In this document: piece by piece, positions 1 through 6,161 of the stretch | Layout: each line of letters starts with the position of its first letter | Numbering within the stretch: position 1 is the stretch's first letter | Assembly: GCA_902496115.1 (NCBI GenBank) | Contig: CABUZK010000060.1 | Coordinates: 1-7,589 of the forward strand | DNA length: 7,589 nt | Reading direction: 5' to 3' | Origin: an uncultured Collinsella sp. | Lineage (GTDB): Bacteria; Actinomycetota; Coriobacteriia; Coriobacteriales; Coriobacteriaceae | Notes under the pieces: model-generated | Seen by the model: only the letters and a program-made list of their open reading frames with translations | Told to the model about the DNA's origin: nothing | Database searches by the model: none | Made by a program: the position numbers and the translations under genes

Positions 1-301
1 AGGGGACCGCCGTGAGGTTGGCGAGGCGCCCGGCAGCGCGCTCCTCGTCCACGGCGAGCCCGCAGACGATGGCGGACATGAGCGGCATGAGGGCGCCGAG
101 GAACTGGGCGTAGGCGTCCGCGCCCAGCGCCGGGTCCCATCGGGTTACGGAGAAGTACTCGCCGCAGGCAAGACCGGCTGCCAGGCCGCAGACGAGGTGC
201 ACCGCCGTGAGCGGGGAGCGAGCCAGGCGCAGGGCCTCGGAGAGCAGGGCCCGCGGGAGAGTCATGCGCGGCGTCGGGTCGGAGAGTCGTGTCATGGCCA
301 T
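1..301 (-). CDS. Lantibiotic immunity ABC permease, MutG (LanG) family, 3' part missing
   Basis: This is the N-terminal 100 residues of a membrane subunit of a lantibiotic self-protection exporter; the rest lies beyond the left edge. Recognisable features are an N-terminal basic stretch with SEALRLARSP (residues 21-30), a first hydrophobic segment at about 31-47, a second at about 66-83, and the family hallmark DEERAAGRLANL (85-96), which resembles the acidic-EKxAGxFxNLL motif of MutG/EpiG permeases. The ATG at 301 overlaps the preceding stop as TGATG and has GGAG five bases upstream. A second in-frame ATG at 295 is possible but lies further from the Shine-Dalgarno sequence. The full family length is about 250 aa. 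Family knowledge: LanG pairs with LanE and LanF to expel lantibiotics from the membrane. The family call is fairly secure, but the substrate cannot be read from this fragment. Confidence 0.82.
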   Translation of the reverse strand, partial: MAMTRLSDPTPRMTLPRALLSEALRLARSPLTAVHLVCGLAAGLACGEYFSVTRWDPALGADAYAQFLGALMPLMSAIVCGLAVDEERAAGRLANLTAVP

Positions 302-1067
302 CACCTCTCCTCGGAGCGCGCGAACCAGGCCGCGCCCGCCGCCGTGAGCGCGGCGAACGCGAGCGCGCAGACCGCAAGGCCCGCCAGCGTGAGCATGCCG
401 TCCGCCGCGAGCGCCCCGCCGAGCGCCATGTCCGCCGCGAGTGGCTCGCCGCTCGGCAGCACGGGGATGAAGCTCGTGGGGATGACCATGCTCGCCGACG
501 GCGGAAAGAGCTGCGGCAGCGGCATCAGCGACCAGGCGAACCCACCCACGAGCTGCACGGCGAGCGGGCAGAAGATGCCCGCGAGCATGCCGAGCCGCGC
601 CGTGAGGAAGAGCCCTGCGGGGATCATCCACGCCGCGGTCACCGTGTTGACGAGCGCGCAGAGGAGCATCGTGAGCGTGCCCGCGGCCGTGAGGCCCTGC
701 GAGGAGAACGCCGATCCCGCGAGGTAGATGCCGAAGACCACGAGGTTCGAGAGCATGCAGAGCGCGAGGCACCAGAGCGCCTTGGCCCACCAGGCGCGCC
801 CGAGCGGGAAGCCCAGGCCCAGAAGCCCCCGCATCCGCGTACGAGCGTCCGCCCGCGCGACGCACGCCACCACGAGTGAGAGAGACACGGGCAGGAAGAG
901 CGCGTACCAGTAGTTCCACGCGCTGAAGATCTGCACGCCCCGGTAGGGCATCGCGCCGAGCAGCGGCATCGGCAGCGCCATGAGCACGGCCAGGCGAACC
1001 GGTGCCGCGTGGCGCGACTTCAGGGCCTCGGCGCGCAGGCCCGCGAGCAGGCCGCCTTTCTCGCCCG

Positions 1068-1071
<4 letters not shown>
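301..1071 (-). CDS. Lantibiotic immunity ABC permease, MutE/EpiE (LanE) family
   Basis: A 256-residue integral membrane protein, predicted to be the second permease of a LanFEG lantibiotic-protection exporter. About six hydrophobic segments can be read (roughly 24-42, 54-71, 95-119, 128-152, 160-180 and 228-250). The segment FSAWNYWYALFLPVSL (49-64) matches the WNWWY...LP signature of MutE/EpiE proteins. The loop from about 194 to 211, with PTSFIPVLPSGEP, corresponds to the conserved proline-rich stretch before the last membrane segment. Length is normal for the family. The ATG at 1071 overlaps the ATPase stop by four bases (ATGA) and is preceded by GGGGAGGTGG, so translation is coupled. Gene order ATPase-E-G is the classical lanFEG order. 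The protein would sit in the cytoplasmic membrane. The substrate peptide is unknown because no biosynthetic gene is in view. Confidence 0.88.
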
Positions 1072-1796
<725 letters not shown>

Positions 1797-1817
1797 GGGT
1801 TTATCCTTTCTCTTCCG

Positions 1818-1850
1818 GGCGCGCGGGCCGATTCACCGTGCCCGCGCGCC
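1818..1850. repeat. 11-bp perfect GC-only inverted repeat upstream of lanF
   Basis: GGCGCGCGGGC at 1818-1828 is matched exactly by its reverse complement at 1840-1850, around an 11-nt spacer. It ends 22 bp before the lanF start codon, close to the Shine-Dalgarno. In a leftward transcript it would form a very stable stem just ahead of the ribosome site. As DNA it could be an operator. It is not followed by a T-tract on either strand, so an intrinsic terminator is unlikely. Confidence 0.7.
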
Positions 1851-1889
1851 TTACCTTTCGGGTTCAACATCTATGGTGGGGCGCGTTTC

Positions 1890-1905
1890 TAACGAAGCCG
1901 TAACG
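1890..1905 (-). promoter_or_regulatory. Possible regulator site: CGTTA direct repeats spaced 11 bp
   Basis: Read on the minus strand, CGTTA at 1905-1901 is repeated at 1894-1890, exactly one helical turn apart. About 15 bp further on lies a weak -10-like CATAGAT (1875-1869). Tandem sites at one-turn spacing near the -35 position are typical of OmpR/PhoB-family response regulators. Lantibiotic immunity operons are often under such regulators, and the GTTAC half also resembles actinobacterial GlnR half-sites. Both links are inference from a short repeat that could arise by chance. Confidence 0.3.
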
Positions 1906-1999
1906 GCCGATGGGCTCTTTTGGTGCCAGCCAATCTCGACCCGCACGCATTTGCTTAAAGCAACAACTTTCCCGATCGATGTAATCACCGAATCAAAAC

Positions 2000-2056
2000 G
2001 TGTACATCAGCCACCAAAGATGCCGAAAAATGTTGCTTTTGGAGGCTGATGTACAC
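2000..2056. repeat. Long 57-nt hairpin with 13-bp perfect outer stem
   Basis: GTGTACATCAGCC (2000-2012) pairs perfectly with GGCTGATGTACAC (2044-2056). After one A/A mismatch the stem continues with CCAAA (2014-2018) against TTTGG (2038-2042), leaving a 19-nt loop. Read leftward it is followed by CGTTTTGATT, a weak T-rich tail; read rightward there is none. It could be a repetitive extragenic palindrome, a remnant of a small mobile element, a small structured RNA, or a leftward terminator. The sequence alone does not decide. Confidence 0.7.
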
Positions 2057-2119
2057 AAATGCAGAATCTAGCGCAGCCCAGAGGCACCCTCCACATGTCT
2101 GGACTCTCTATGCTTACGC

Positions 2120-2148
2120 TGGATAGACATCGCCAGAACGGGTATAGT
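2120..2148 (+). promoter_or_regulatory. Sigma-70-type promoter for the phosphatidyltransferase gene cluster
   Basis: A -10 hexamer TATAGT (2143-2148, five of six matches to TATAAT) lies 17 bp downstream of TGGATA (2120-2125, four of six to TTGACA). Transcription would begin near 2155, about 30 nt before the GTG start at 2185. This position argues against any translation start upstream of 2185. Confidence 0.6.
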
Positions 2149-2173
2149 ATCGAAAGTTTTGTCGTTTACCAGC

Positions 2174-2180
2174 GGGGGAG
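2174..2180 (+). promoter_or_regulatory. Shine-Dalgarno GGGGGAG fixing the GTG start at 2185
   Basis: GGGGGAG ends four bases before GTG 2185. The only in-frame ATG codons upstream lie before or within the promoter and lack a comparable site, so this decides the start. Confidence 0.6.
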
Positions 2181-2184
2181 TCCT

Positions 2185-2889
2185 GTGGGCATCAAGAAGA
2201 AGATCAAAAAGGAGCGTATCGGCACTTCCGATTACCCGTCGAATAAGATCTTTACGATCTCCAATTTCATCACCTTTACGCGCCTGGTCCTCACGCTCGT
2301 CTTCCTGTACCTGTTTGTGACGGACAACAACCGTGTCGTCGCCATTGTCATCTATGCCATCGCGGCTTCCACCGACTGGATGGACGGCCAGATTGCCCGC
2401 ATGACCAAAACGGTCTCGTGGCTCGGCAAGGTTATGGATCCCATCTGCGACCGTGCGCTGCTGTTTACCGGCGTGCTGGGTCTCGTGGTCCGCGGCGAGC
2501 TTCCCATCTGGGTCTGCGTGCTCATCATCGGTCGCGATATCTATCTGGGTATCGGCACGCTCATCGTGCGCCATTACCACCGTCGCCCCATCGACGTCGT
2601 CTTTCCCGGAAAGATTGCCACGGCACTGCTCATGACCGGCTTCTCGCTCATGTTGTTGGGCTTTCCCGTCGTGGACGGCTGGCATCTGCTGCCCGCCACG
2701 TTCACGGCATTCCCGGGCCTCAACGGCAGCTCGGTGCCCCTCGGCATCTTCTTTGTGTATGGCGGCGTCATCTTCTCCATGCTCACCGCTGTCATCTATT
2801 CCATTAAGGGAGGGTTGGCCATTAAACAGGCCATCGCGCATCCCGAGGACGAGGACATCGACTTTCTTAACCCCGAAATCGAAGACTAA
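2185..2889 (+). CDS. CDP-alcohol phosphatidyltransferase (PgsA2 / actinobacterial cardiolipin synthase type)
   Basis: A 234-residue membrane enzyme that should transfer a phosphatidyl group from CDP-diacylglycerol to an alcohol acceptor, making anionic phospholipid. The family signature DGxxARx8GxxxDxxxD is complete: D64, D67, G68, A71, R72, G81, D85 and D89, the metal and CDP-binding residues. Hydrophobic segments follow at about 33-46, 50-62, 92-104, 107-128, 144-161 and 185-206; the N-terminus is lysine-rich and the C-terminal tail acidic. The stretch RGELPIWV...RDIYL...FPGKIAT (103-146) resembles CDP-alcohol-type cardiolipin synthases of Streptomyces, so the acceptor may be phosphatidylglycerol rather than glycerol-3-phosphate. 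The GTG start is chosen from the Shine-Dalgarno and the promoter; an open frame extends back to 2059 but overlaps the promoter. The FHA and MerR genes downstream match the neighbourhood of mycobacterial pgsA2. The family is certain; the exact product is not. Confidence 0.88.
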   Translation: MGIKKKIKKERIGTSDYPSNKIFTISNFITFTRLVLTLVFLYLFVTDNNRVVAIVIYAIAASTDWMDGQIARMTKTVSWLGKVMDPICDRALLFTGVLGLVVRGELPIWVCVLIIGRDIYLGIGTLIVRHYHRRPIDVVFPGKIATALLMTGFSLMLLGFPVVDGWHLLPATFTAFPGLNGSSVPLGIFFVYGGVIFSMLTAVIYSIKGGLAIKQAIAHPEDEDIDFLNPEIED

Positions 2890-2899
2890 GTCGTTGGGG

Positions 2900-2905
2900 T
2901 ATGAT
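2900..2905 (+). promoter_or_regulatory. Possible -10 element before the FHA gene
   Basis: TATGAT preceded by GGGG resembles the GGTATAGT of the promoter at 2143-2148 and sits 50 bp ahead of the FHA start. No good -35 hexamer lies at 16-18 bp, so this would be at most a secondary internal promoter. Confidence 0.3.
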
Positions 2906-2954
2906 TACGTACGGTTCATTCTTTGCGGCGTAGCCGCGTTAGATAGGGGTTGTC

Positions 2955-3389
2955 ATGGACAACAAGGTTAACAATATGCCTCAGAACGATAAGACTGCGG
3001 ACGCTACCTGCGTTTTCCGTGTTCCTTCGAGCGATGTCACCGTTCCCGACCTCATGGCCAACGTGCGCATCACCGCTCCGGTTCTGTCCATCGTCAAGGG
3101 CCCGCAGACCGGAGCTGCCTTTGAGCTCGAGGACGACGTGACCACCATCGGCCGCGATCCCGCGAACGGCATCTTCCTCAACGACATGACTGTCTCGCGC
3201 AGCCACGCACGCATTATTCGCGAGGGCCTGGGCGCCCGTATTGAGGATCTGGGCTCGCTCAACGGCACCTGGGTCGACGGCGCCATCGTCAACGGTGCTC
3301 CGCTGCACGACGGCTCTTCCGTTCAGATCGGTACGTTCACGCTCATCTACCACGAGAGCACGCCGGAGCGCATCGAAACCGGTGAGTAG
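2955..3389 (+). CDS. FHA-domain protein, GarA/OdhI-like
   Basis: A 144-residue soluble protein with one forkhead-associated (phosphothreonine-binding) domain at about 42-133. The phosphopeptide-binding residues are in place: G66-R67 (TIGRDP), S81-R82-S83-H84 (VSRSHARI) and N103-G104-T105 (GSLNGTWVDG). The N-terminal tail carries DATCVFRVP (16-24), which lines up with the ETTSVFR phospho-switch of mycobacterial GarA and corynebacterial OdhI; T18 would match the second threonine, while the first is alanine. In those proteins kinase-modified threonine folds onto the FHA domain and releases 2-oxoglutarate-metabolising partners. Here the partner is unknown. The start is supported by AGGGG five bases upstream; M8 is a weaker alternative. 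The gene follows the phosphatidyltransferase by 65 bp and precedes the MerR gene by 3 bp, so it is almost certainly co-transcribed with the latter. The FHA call is certain; GarA-like function is inference. Confidence 0.9.
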   Translation: MDNKVNNMPQNDKTADATCVFRVPSSDVTVPDLMANVRITAPVLSIVKGPQTGAAFELEDDVTTIGRDPANGIFLNDMTVSRSHARIIREGLGARIEDLGSLNGTWVDGAIVNGAPLHDGSSVQIGTFTLIYHESTPERIETGE

Positions 3390-3392
3390 GTA

Positions 3393-4277
3393 ATGGCCGA
3401 ACGCAACTATCTGAGTATCGGCCAGGTCGTCAATCTACTTCGAGGCGCATACCCCGATCTATCGAACTCAAAAATTAGATTTCTAGAAGATGAGGGGCTC
3501 ATCACCCCTCATCGTACGCCTAAGGGGTATCGCCAGTACTCCAAGGAAGACGTTGACCGTCTCGAGGTCATCCTGCACCTGCAGAAGACCCGTTACATGC
3601 CGCTCAACGTCATTAAGCAGCGACTGGAAAACGCAACGGACCTGTCCACGTTGGCTTACGAGGTGGGTCTTCTGTCCGATGTTCCGCTTAAGACGGAGCC
3701 CAAGGAAACCAAGCAAAAGCTGCATCCCATCGAGACGATCCCCGACATGCTCGGCGTCGAGATTTCGTTTATCCGCTCCCTTGCCGAAAACGATCTTATC
3801 CGCATCATCAAGAGCCCGCAGAACCGCGAACTTGTCGATGGTCGCGATTTCCCGATTATCCGTTACTGCTCGGAGCTGTCGCGCTTCCACATTGAGCCGC
3901 GCAACCTGCGTCAGTACGTATCGTCGGCAAACCGCGAGTCTTCGATGTTTGAGCAGGTTCTCGTGAGCATGCTCGGCATGGATACTTCCGATGACGAGCG
4001 CGACGCCAAGCTCGAGCGCGCTTTTAAGAAGCTGCACGACCTCACCGAGGGTGTGCACACCGCGCTCCTTAAGAACCGTGTCTTTGAGTCGCTCAACGCC
4101 GTGGTCGAGGACGCCGATATCGATGCCCTCGACGAGGAGATCGCACGCTCCGAGTCCACCAAGGCCAAAAGGGAAGAGGCAAGCGTTCCCGCGGTTGCCG
4201 CGAAGGACGAGTCGCTCGTGCATCCTTCCAAGGTCGTCGTCCCCTCGCATAGCCTGTCTGCTAACACGGCTAAATAA
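3393..4277 (+). CDS. MerR-family transcriptional regulator, Rv1828-like
   Basis: A 294-residue DNA-binding regulator. The N-terminal MerR winged helix spans about 6-78, with YLSIGQVVNLL, the recognition region NSKIRFLEDEGLITPHR and the wing KGYRQYSKEDVDRL. The middle (112-180) looks like a second, degenerate helix-turn-helix: IPDMLGVEISFIRSLAENDLI repeats the pattern of the first. A helical region with LRQYVSSANRESSMFEQV follows (172-189), then a charged, probably disordered tail from about 250. No metal-binding cysteine cluster of the MerR/CueR type is seen; the only cysteine is C159. The protein is longer than typical MerR sensors but fits the Rv1828 group, which in mycobacteria is encoded directly after garA, as here after the FHA gene. 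Its ATG lies 3 bp after the FHA stop, which suggests coupled expression. Target genes cannot be read from the window; the operon's own promoter is one candidate. Confidence 0.88.
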   Translation: MAERNYLSIGQVVNLLRGAYPDLSNSKIRFLEDEGLITPHRTPKGYRQYSKEDVDRLEVILHLQKTRYMPLNVIKQRLENATDLSTLAYEVGLLSDVPLKTEPKETKQKLHPIETIPDMLGVEISFIRSLAENDLIRIIKSPQNRELVDGRDFPIIRYCSELSRFHIEPRNLRQYVSSANRESSMFEQVLVSMLGMDTSDDERDAKLERAFKKLHDLTEGVHTALLKNRVFESLNAVVEDADIDALDEEIARSESTKAKREEASVPAVAAKDESLVHPSKVVVPSHSLSANTAK

Positions 4278-4301
4278 CCGCCGTCCACCCGGCAATCCAT
4301 G

Positions 4302-4307
4302 AAAGGT
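4302..4307 (+). promoter_or_regulatory. Shine-Dalgarno AAAGGT fixing the apt start at 4314
   Basis: AAAGGT lies six bases before ATG 4314. The in-frame ATG at 4299 has no purine-rich site upstream and itself overlaps this element, so the shorter protein is preferred. Confidence 0.6.
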
Positions 4308-4313
4308 CACGTC

Positions 4314-4844
4314 ATGTACGACTTCGAATCTCACATCGTCGACATCCCCGACTATCCCGAGCCCGGAGTCGTCTTTAAGGACATTACGCCGCTCTTTGGT
4401 AATCCCGAGGCACTAAAGGCCATGGTAGATGCCCTGGCTGAGCATTTTGCCGGTATGGGTATCACCAAGGTCGTTGGCCCCGAGGCTCGCGGCTTTATGG
4501 TCGGCGTGCCCGTGGCTGTCGCCCTGGGCGCCGGCTTTGTGCCCGCTCGTAAACCGGGCAAGCTGCCGCGCAAAACGGTGAGCCAGAGCTACGAGCTCGA
4601 ATATGGCACCGACTCTATCGAAATCCATGCCGATGCCATTACCTCTAAAGATACCGTGTTGATTCTGGACGACTTGGTCGCGACGGGCGGAACCGTCGAG
4701 GCAACAGGTAAACTGGTGCGAGATATGGGCGCAAAGCTTGTGGGTTACGGTTGTATCCTCGAGCTTGCGTTTCTTAACCCGCGCAAGAAGCTCACGCCTT
4801 CCAATGAGGACGTCGAGCTCTTTAGCCTGGTAACGGTGGACTAG
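4314..4844 (+). CDS. apt: Adenine phosphoribosyltransferase
   Basis: A 176-residue cytoplasmic purine-salvage enzyme converting adenine and PRPP to AMP and pyrophosphate. The N-terminus IVDIPDYPEPGVVFKDITPLF (8-28) is characteristic of Apt, followed by GPEARGF (55-61), the lysine-rich RKPGKLPRKTVSQSYELEYG (79-98), and the PRPP-binding loop VLILDDLVATGGT (115-127). Length is close to that of E. coli Apt (183 aa), and no key residue appears missing. The start at 4314 is chosen on the Shine-Dalgarno and on alignment of the family N-terminus; an ATG 15 bp upstream would add five residues. It sits 36 bp after the MerR gene and 32 bp before the NlpC/P60 gene, with no terminator visible on either side, so it probably shares the operon. 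Why purine salvage is linked with these neighbours is unclear. Confidence 0.95.
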   Translation: MYDFESHIVDIPDYPEPGVVFKDITPLFGNPEALKAMVDALAEHFAGMGITKVVGPEARGFMVGVPVAVALGAGFVPARKPGKLPRKTVSQSYELEYGTDSIEIHADAITSKDTVLILDDLVATGGTVEATGKLVRDMGAKLVGYGCILELAFLNPRKKLTPSNEDVELFSLVTVD

Positions 4845-4876
4845 CCGCTACCCTTAGATACCGGAAAGGAAGCTCC

Positions 4877-5983
4877 ATGCGCACAGCAAATACGCACAAA
4901 AACATGGCACGCTGCGCTGCTACGGCAACCCTCGCTTGTGTTTTGGGCCTGGGCCTCGCGGCTCCGGCCTATGCCGATACCGCATCCGACCTTGCCGCTG
5001 CTCGTACCAAACTCGAGCAGATCGGCACGCAGACCCAGCAAATTCATGAAGAACTCTCCGCACAGACGCAGGAGCTTGATCAGACTGCAGGCGAGATCAC
5101 GCAAAAGCAGCAAGAGATTGCCGAGGGCCAGGCAAAGCTTTCGAGCTACGTTGCCGGTGAGTACAAGACCGGCGGTCTGAGTCTCCTTCAGGTTCTGACG
5201 GGCGTCGACGATCTGGGCGACATGCTCAACCGTCTGTTCTATTACGGCAAGGTTTCCGACAAGCAGGCCCAGACCATTCAGGATGTCAAGGACCTTAAGC
5301 AGCAGCTCACCGATAAGCAGGCCGAGCAGGAGAAGAACGTCGCCGCCACGCAAAAGAAAGTCGACGAGCTCAACGCCCAGCAGGCCGAGGCTCAGAGTGT
5401 CGTGAGCTCCCTGGACTCCCAGCTGCAGGTCGAGCTTGCCGCCGAGGCTGAAGCCAACGCAGCACTTCAGGCCGGCATTAACGCCAGCACCGCCGAGAAG
5501 GCTACGGTGAGCAACGACACCGCCGGTACGACTGAGAACACCAACAATGGCGGCAATACGCCCGCGCCCACTCCTACGCCCGCTCCGGCCCCTACGCCGC
5601 AGCCCGCCCCGGCTCCGGCTCCGGCGCCGACGCCTTCCGCACCGAGCCAGTCTGTTGACGGCGGCTCCGTTGTTTCGCGCGCCTACAGCAAGCTTGGTTG
5701 CGCTTATTCCTGGGGCGGCATTGGACCGGACAGCTTTGACTGCTCCGGTTTTGTAAGCTACTGTCTCACGGGCCGCTACTGCCGCCTGGGCACCACCGGC
5801 ACTTTCATGGGTTGGACCCGCGTGTCCGACCCGCAACCCGGCGATGTCGTGGTTAACTCCTACCATACTGGCATCTATATCGGTAATGGTCAGATGATCC
5901 ATGCTTCCGACTACAAGACGGGCGTTATCATCAGCTCCGTCGCAGCCGGTATGAACAACAACTACATCTTCGTACGCTACTAA
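4877..5983 (+). CDS. Secreted coiled-coil NlpC/P60 peptidoglycan endopeptidase
   Basis: A 368-residue exported cell-wall hydrolase. A signal peptide (1-33) has basic residues, a hydrophobic core at about 14-28 and an APAYA/D cleavage site. Residues 36-205 are heptad-rich, Gln/Glu/Ala-rich coiled coil interrupted near 88-125 (YVAGEYKTGGLSLLQVLTGV), as in PcsB/CwlO/RipA-type hydrolases. A Thr/Asn-rich stretch and a Pro-Ala-Thr linker (228-256) lead to the catalytic NlpC/P60 domain (about 262-368). The catalytic triad is visible as C289 (FDCSGFVSY), H330 (YHTGIYIG) and H342 (MIHAS). Such enzymes cut stem-peptide bonds, usually gamma-D-Glu to diamino acid, and their coiled coils are commonly activated by FtsEX; no ftsEX is in view. 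Three more cysteines (C275, C296, C302) lie in the exported domain and might form a disulphide. GGAAAGGAAG ends four bases before the ATG. Last gene before the terminator. Confidence 0.92.
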   Translation: MRTANTHKNMARCAATATLACVLGLGLAAPAYADTASDLAAARTKLEQIGTQTQQIHEELSAQTQELDQTAGEITQKQQEIAEGQAKLSSYVAGEYKTGGLSLLQVLTGVDDLGDMLNRLFYYGKVSDKQAQTIQDVKDLKQQLTDKQAEQEKNVAATQKKVDELNAQQAEAQSVVSSLDSQLQVELAAEAEANAALQAGINASTAEKATVSNDTAGTTENTNNGGNTPAPTPTPAPAPTPQPAPAPAPAPTPSAPSQSVDGGSVVSRAYSKLGCAYSWGGIGPDSFDCSGFVSYCLTGRYCRLGTTGTFMGWTRVSDPQPGDVVVNSYHTGIYIGNGQMIHASDYKTGVIISSVAAGMNNNYIFVRY

Positions 5984-6005
5984 TTTTTTACTACAGCGAA
6001 TGAAC

Positions 6006-6045
6006 GTGGGCCTCGCGATCTTGAATCATGAGGCCCATTCTATTT
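6006..6045 (+). terminator. Rho-independent terminator after the NlpC/P60 gene
   Basis: TGGGCCTC (6007-6014) pairs with GAGGCCCA (6030-6037), extended by a G-T pair, with GAT/ATC pairing possible inside the loop. TTCTATTT follows. It lies 22 bp past the hydrolase stop and probably ends the rightward operon. Confidence 0.7.
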
Positions 6046-6072
6046 GCCCCAACCGTTTGCCATAAGATCAGT

Positions 6073-6105
6073 ACGGCTATCTAGTATTCAAAACTAGATA
6101 GCCGT
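6073..6105. repeat. 13-bp perfect inverted repeat upstream of the degV promoter
   Basis: ACGGCTATCTAGT (6073-6085) is matched exactly by ACTAGATAGCCGT (6093-6105) around the 7-nt loop ATTCAAA. There is no T-tract on either side. Its right arm ends 21 bp before the -10 element at 6127, so it spans roughly -66 to -34 and covers the -35 region. An operator for a dimeric regulator is the simplest reading; a second terminator is less likely. Confidence 0.65.
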
Positions 6106-6126
6106 CCAATCAATCAAAAAGATGGC

Positions 6127-6132
6127 TATAAT
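6127..6132 (+). promoter_or_regulatory. -10 element TATAAT of the degV-family gene
   Basis: This is a perfect consensus -10 hexamer with transcription expected near 6139, giving a leader of about 23 nt. No consensus -35 lies 16-18 bp upstream; that position falls at the end of the 6073-6105 inverted repeat, which suggests activator dependence or operator control. Confidence 0.6.
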
Positions 6133-6161
6133 TGTTGGGGAACAAATAGAAAGGACCCTCA

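Larger units (their letters stand above)
1797..2184. other. Divergent intergenic region between lanF-like and phosphatidyltransferase genes
   Basis: This 388-bp stretch separates divergent genes and carries no convincing coding sequence. The open frames in it lack Shine-Dalgarno sites and overlap the promoter or hairpins. It holds, in order: an 11-bp inverted repeat (1818-1850), two TAACG direct repeats (1890-1905), a short TTGCTT-A-AAGCAA palindrome (1951-1963), a 57-nt hairpin (2000-2056), and the rightward promoter (2120-2148) with its Shine-Dalgarno. GC content falls to about 40-50% in the middle (counted on the 1921-2040 lines), well below either flank. Confidence 0.8.

Noticed and set aside
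197..879. Overlapping plus-strand open frames of 176 and 196 codons
   Set aside because: Antisense to the MutE- and MutG-type permeases; Arg/Glu/Ala-rich shadow composition.
1951..1963. TTGCTT-A-AAGCAA palindrome
   Set aside because: Six-bp arms in AT-rich DNA occur by chance; no promoter element is positioned around it.
2059..2184. N-terminal extension of the phosphatidyltransferase to an ATG at 2059
   Set aside because: It would begin before the promoter at 2120-2148 and adds residues unlike the family; GTG 2185 has the Shine-Dalgarno.
2925..2937. GCGGC-GTA-GCCGC mini-hairpin between the phosphatidyltransferase and FHA genes
   Set aside because: Only five pairs, with no T-tract, so too weak to call a terminator.
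4299..4313. Longer apt start at ATG 4299
   Set aside because: No ribosome site upstream; AAAGGT at 4302-4307 serves ATG 4314.
2068..4334. Minus-strand open frames opposite the phosphatidyltransferase, FHA and MerR genes (257, 145 and 283 codons)
   Set aside because: His/Asp/Arg-rich shadows of well-supported sense genes.
4841..5902. 353-codon open frame on the minus strand
   Set aside because: It lies antisense to the NlpC/P60 gene, and its composition (long Arg/Gly and Leu runs) is that expected of a reverse-frame shadow; the sense frame has a full domain set, signal peptide and Shine-Dalgarno.
5984..5989. Six T residues directly after the hydrolase stop codon
   Set aside because: No GC-rich stem precedes it; the better terminator is at 6006-6045.
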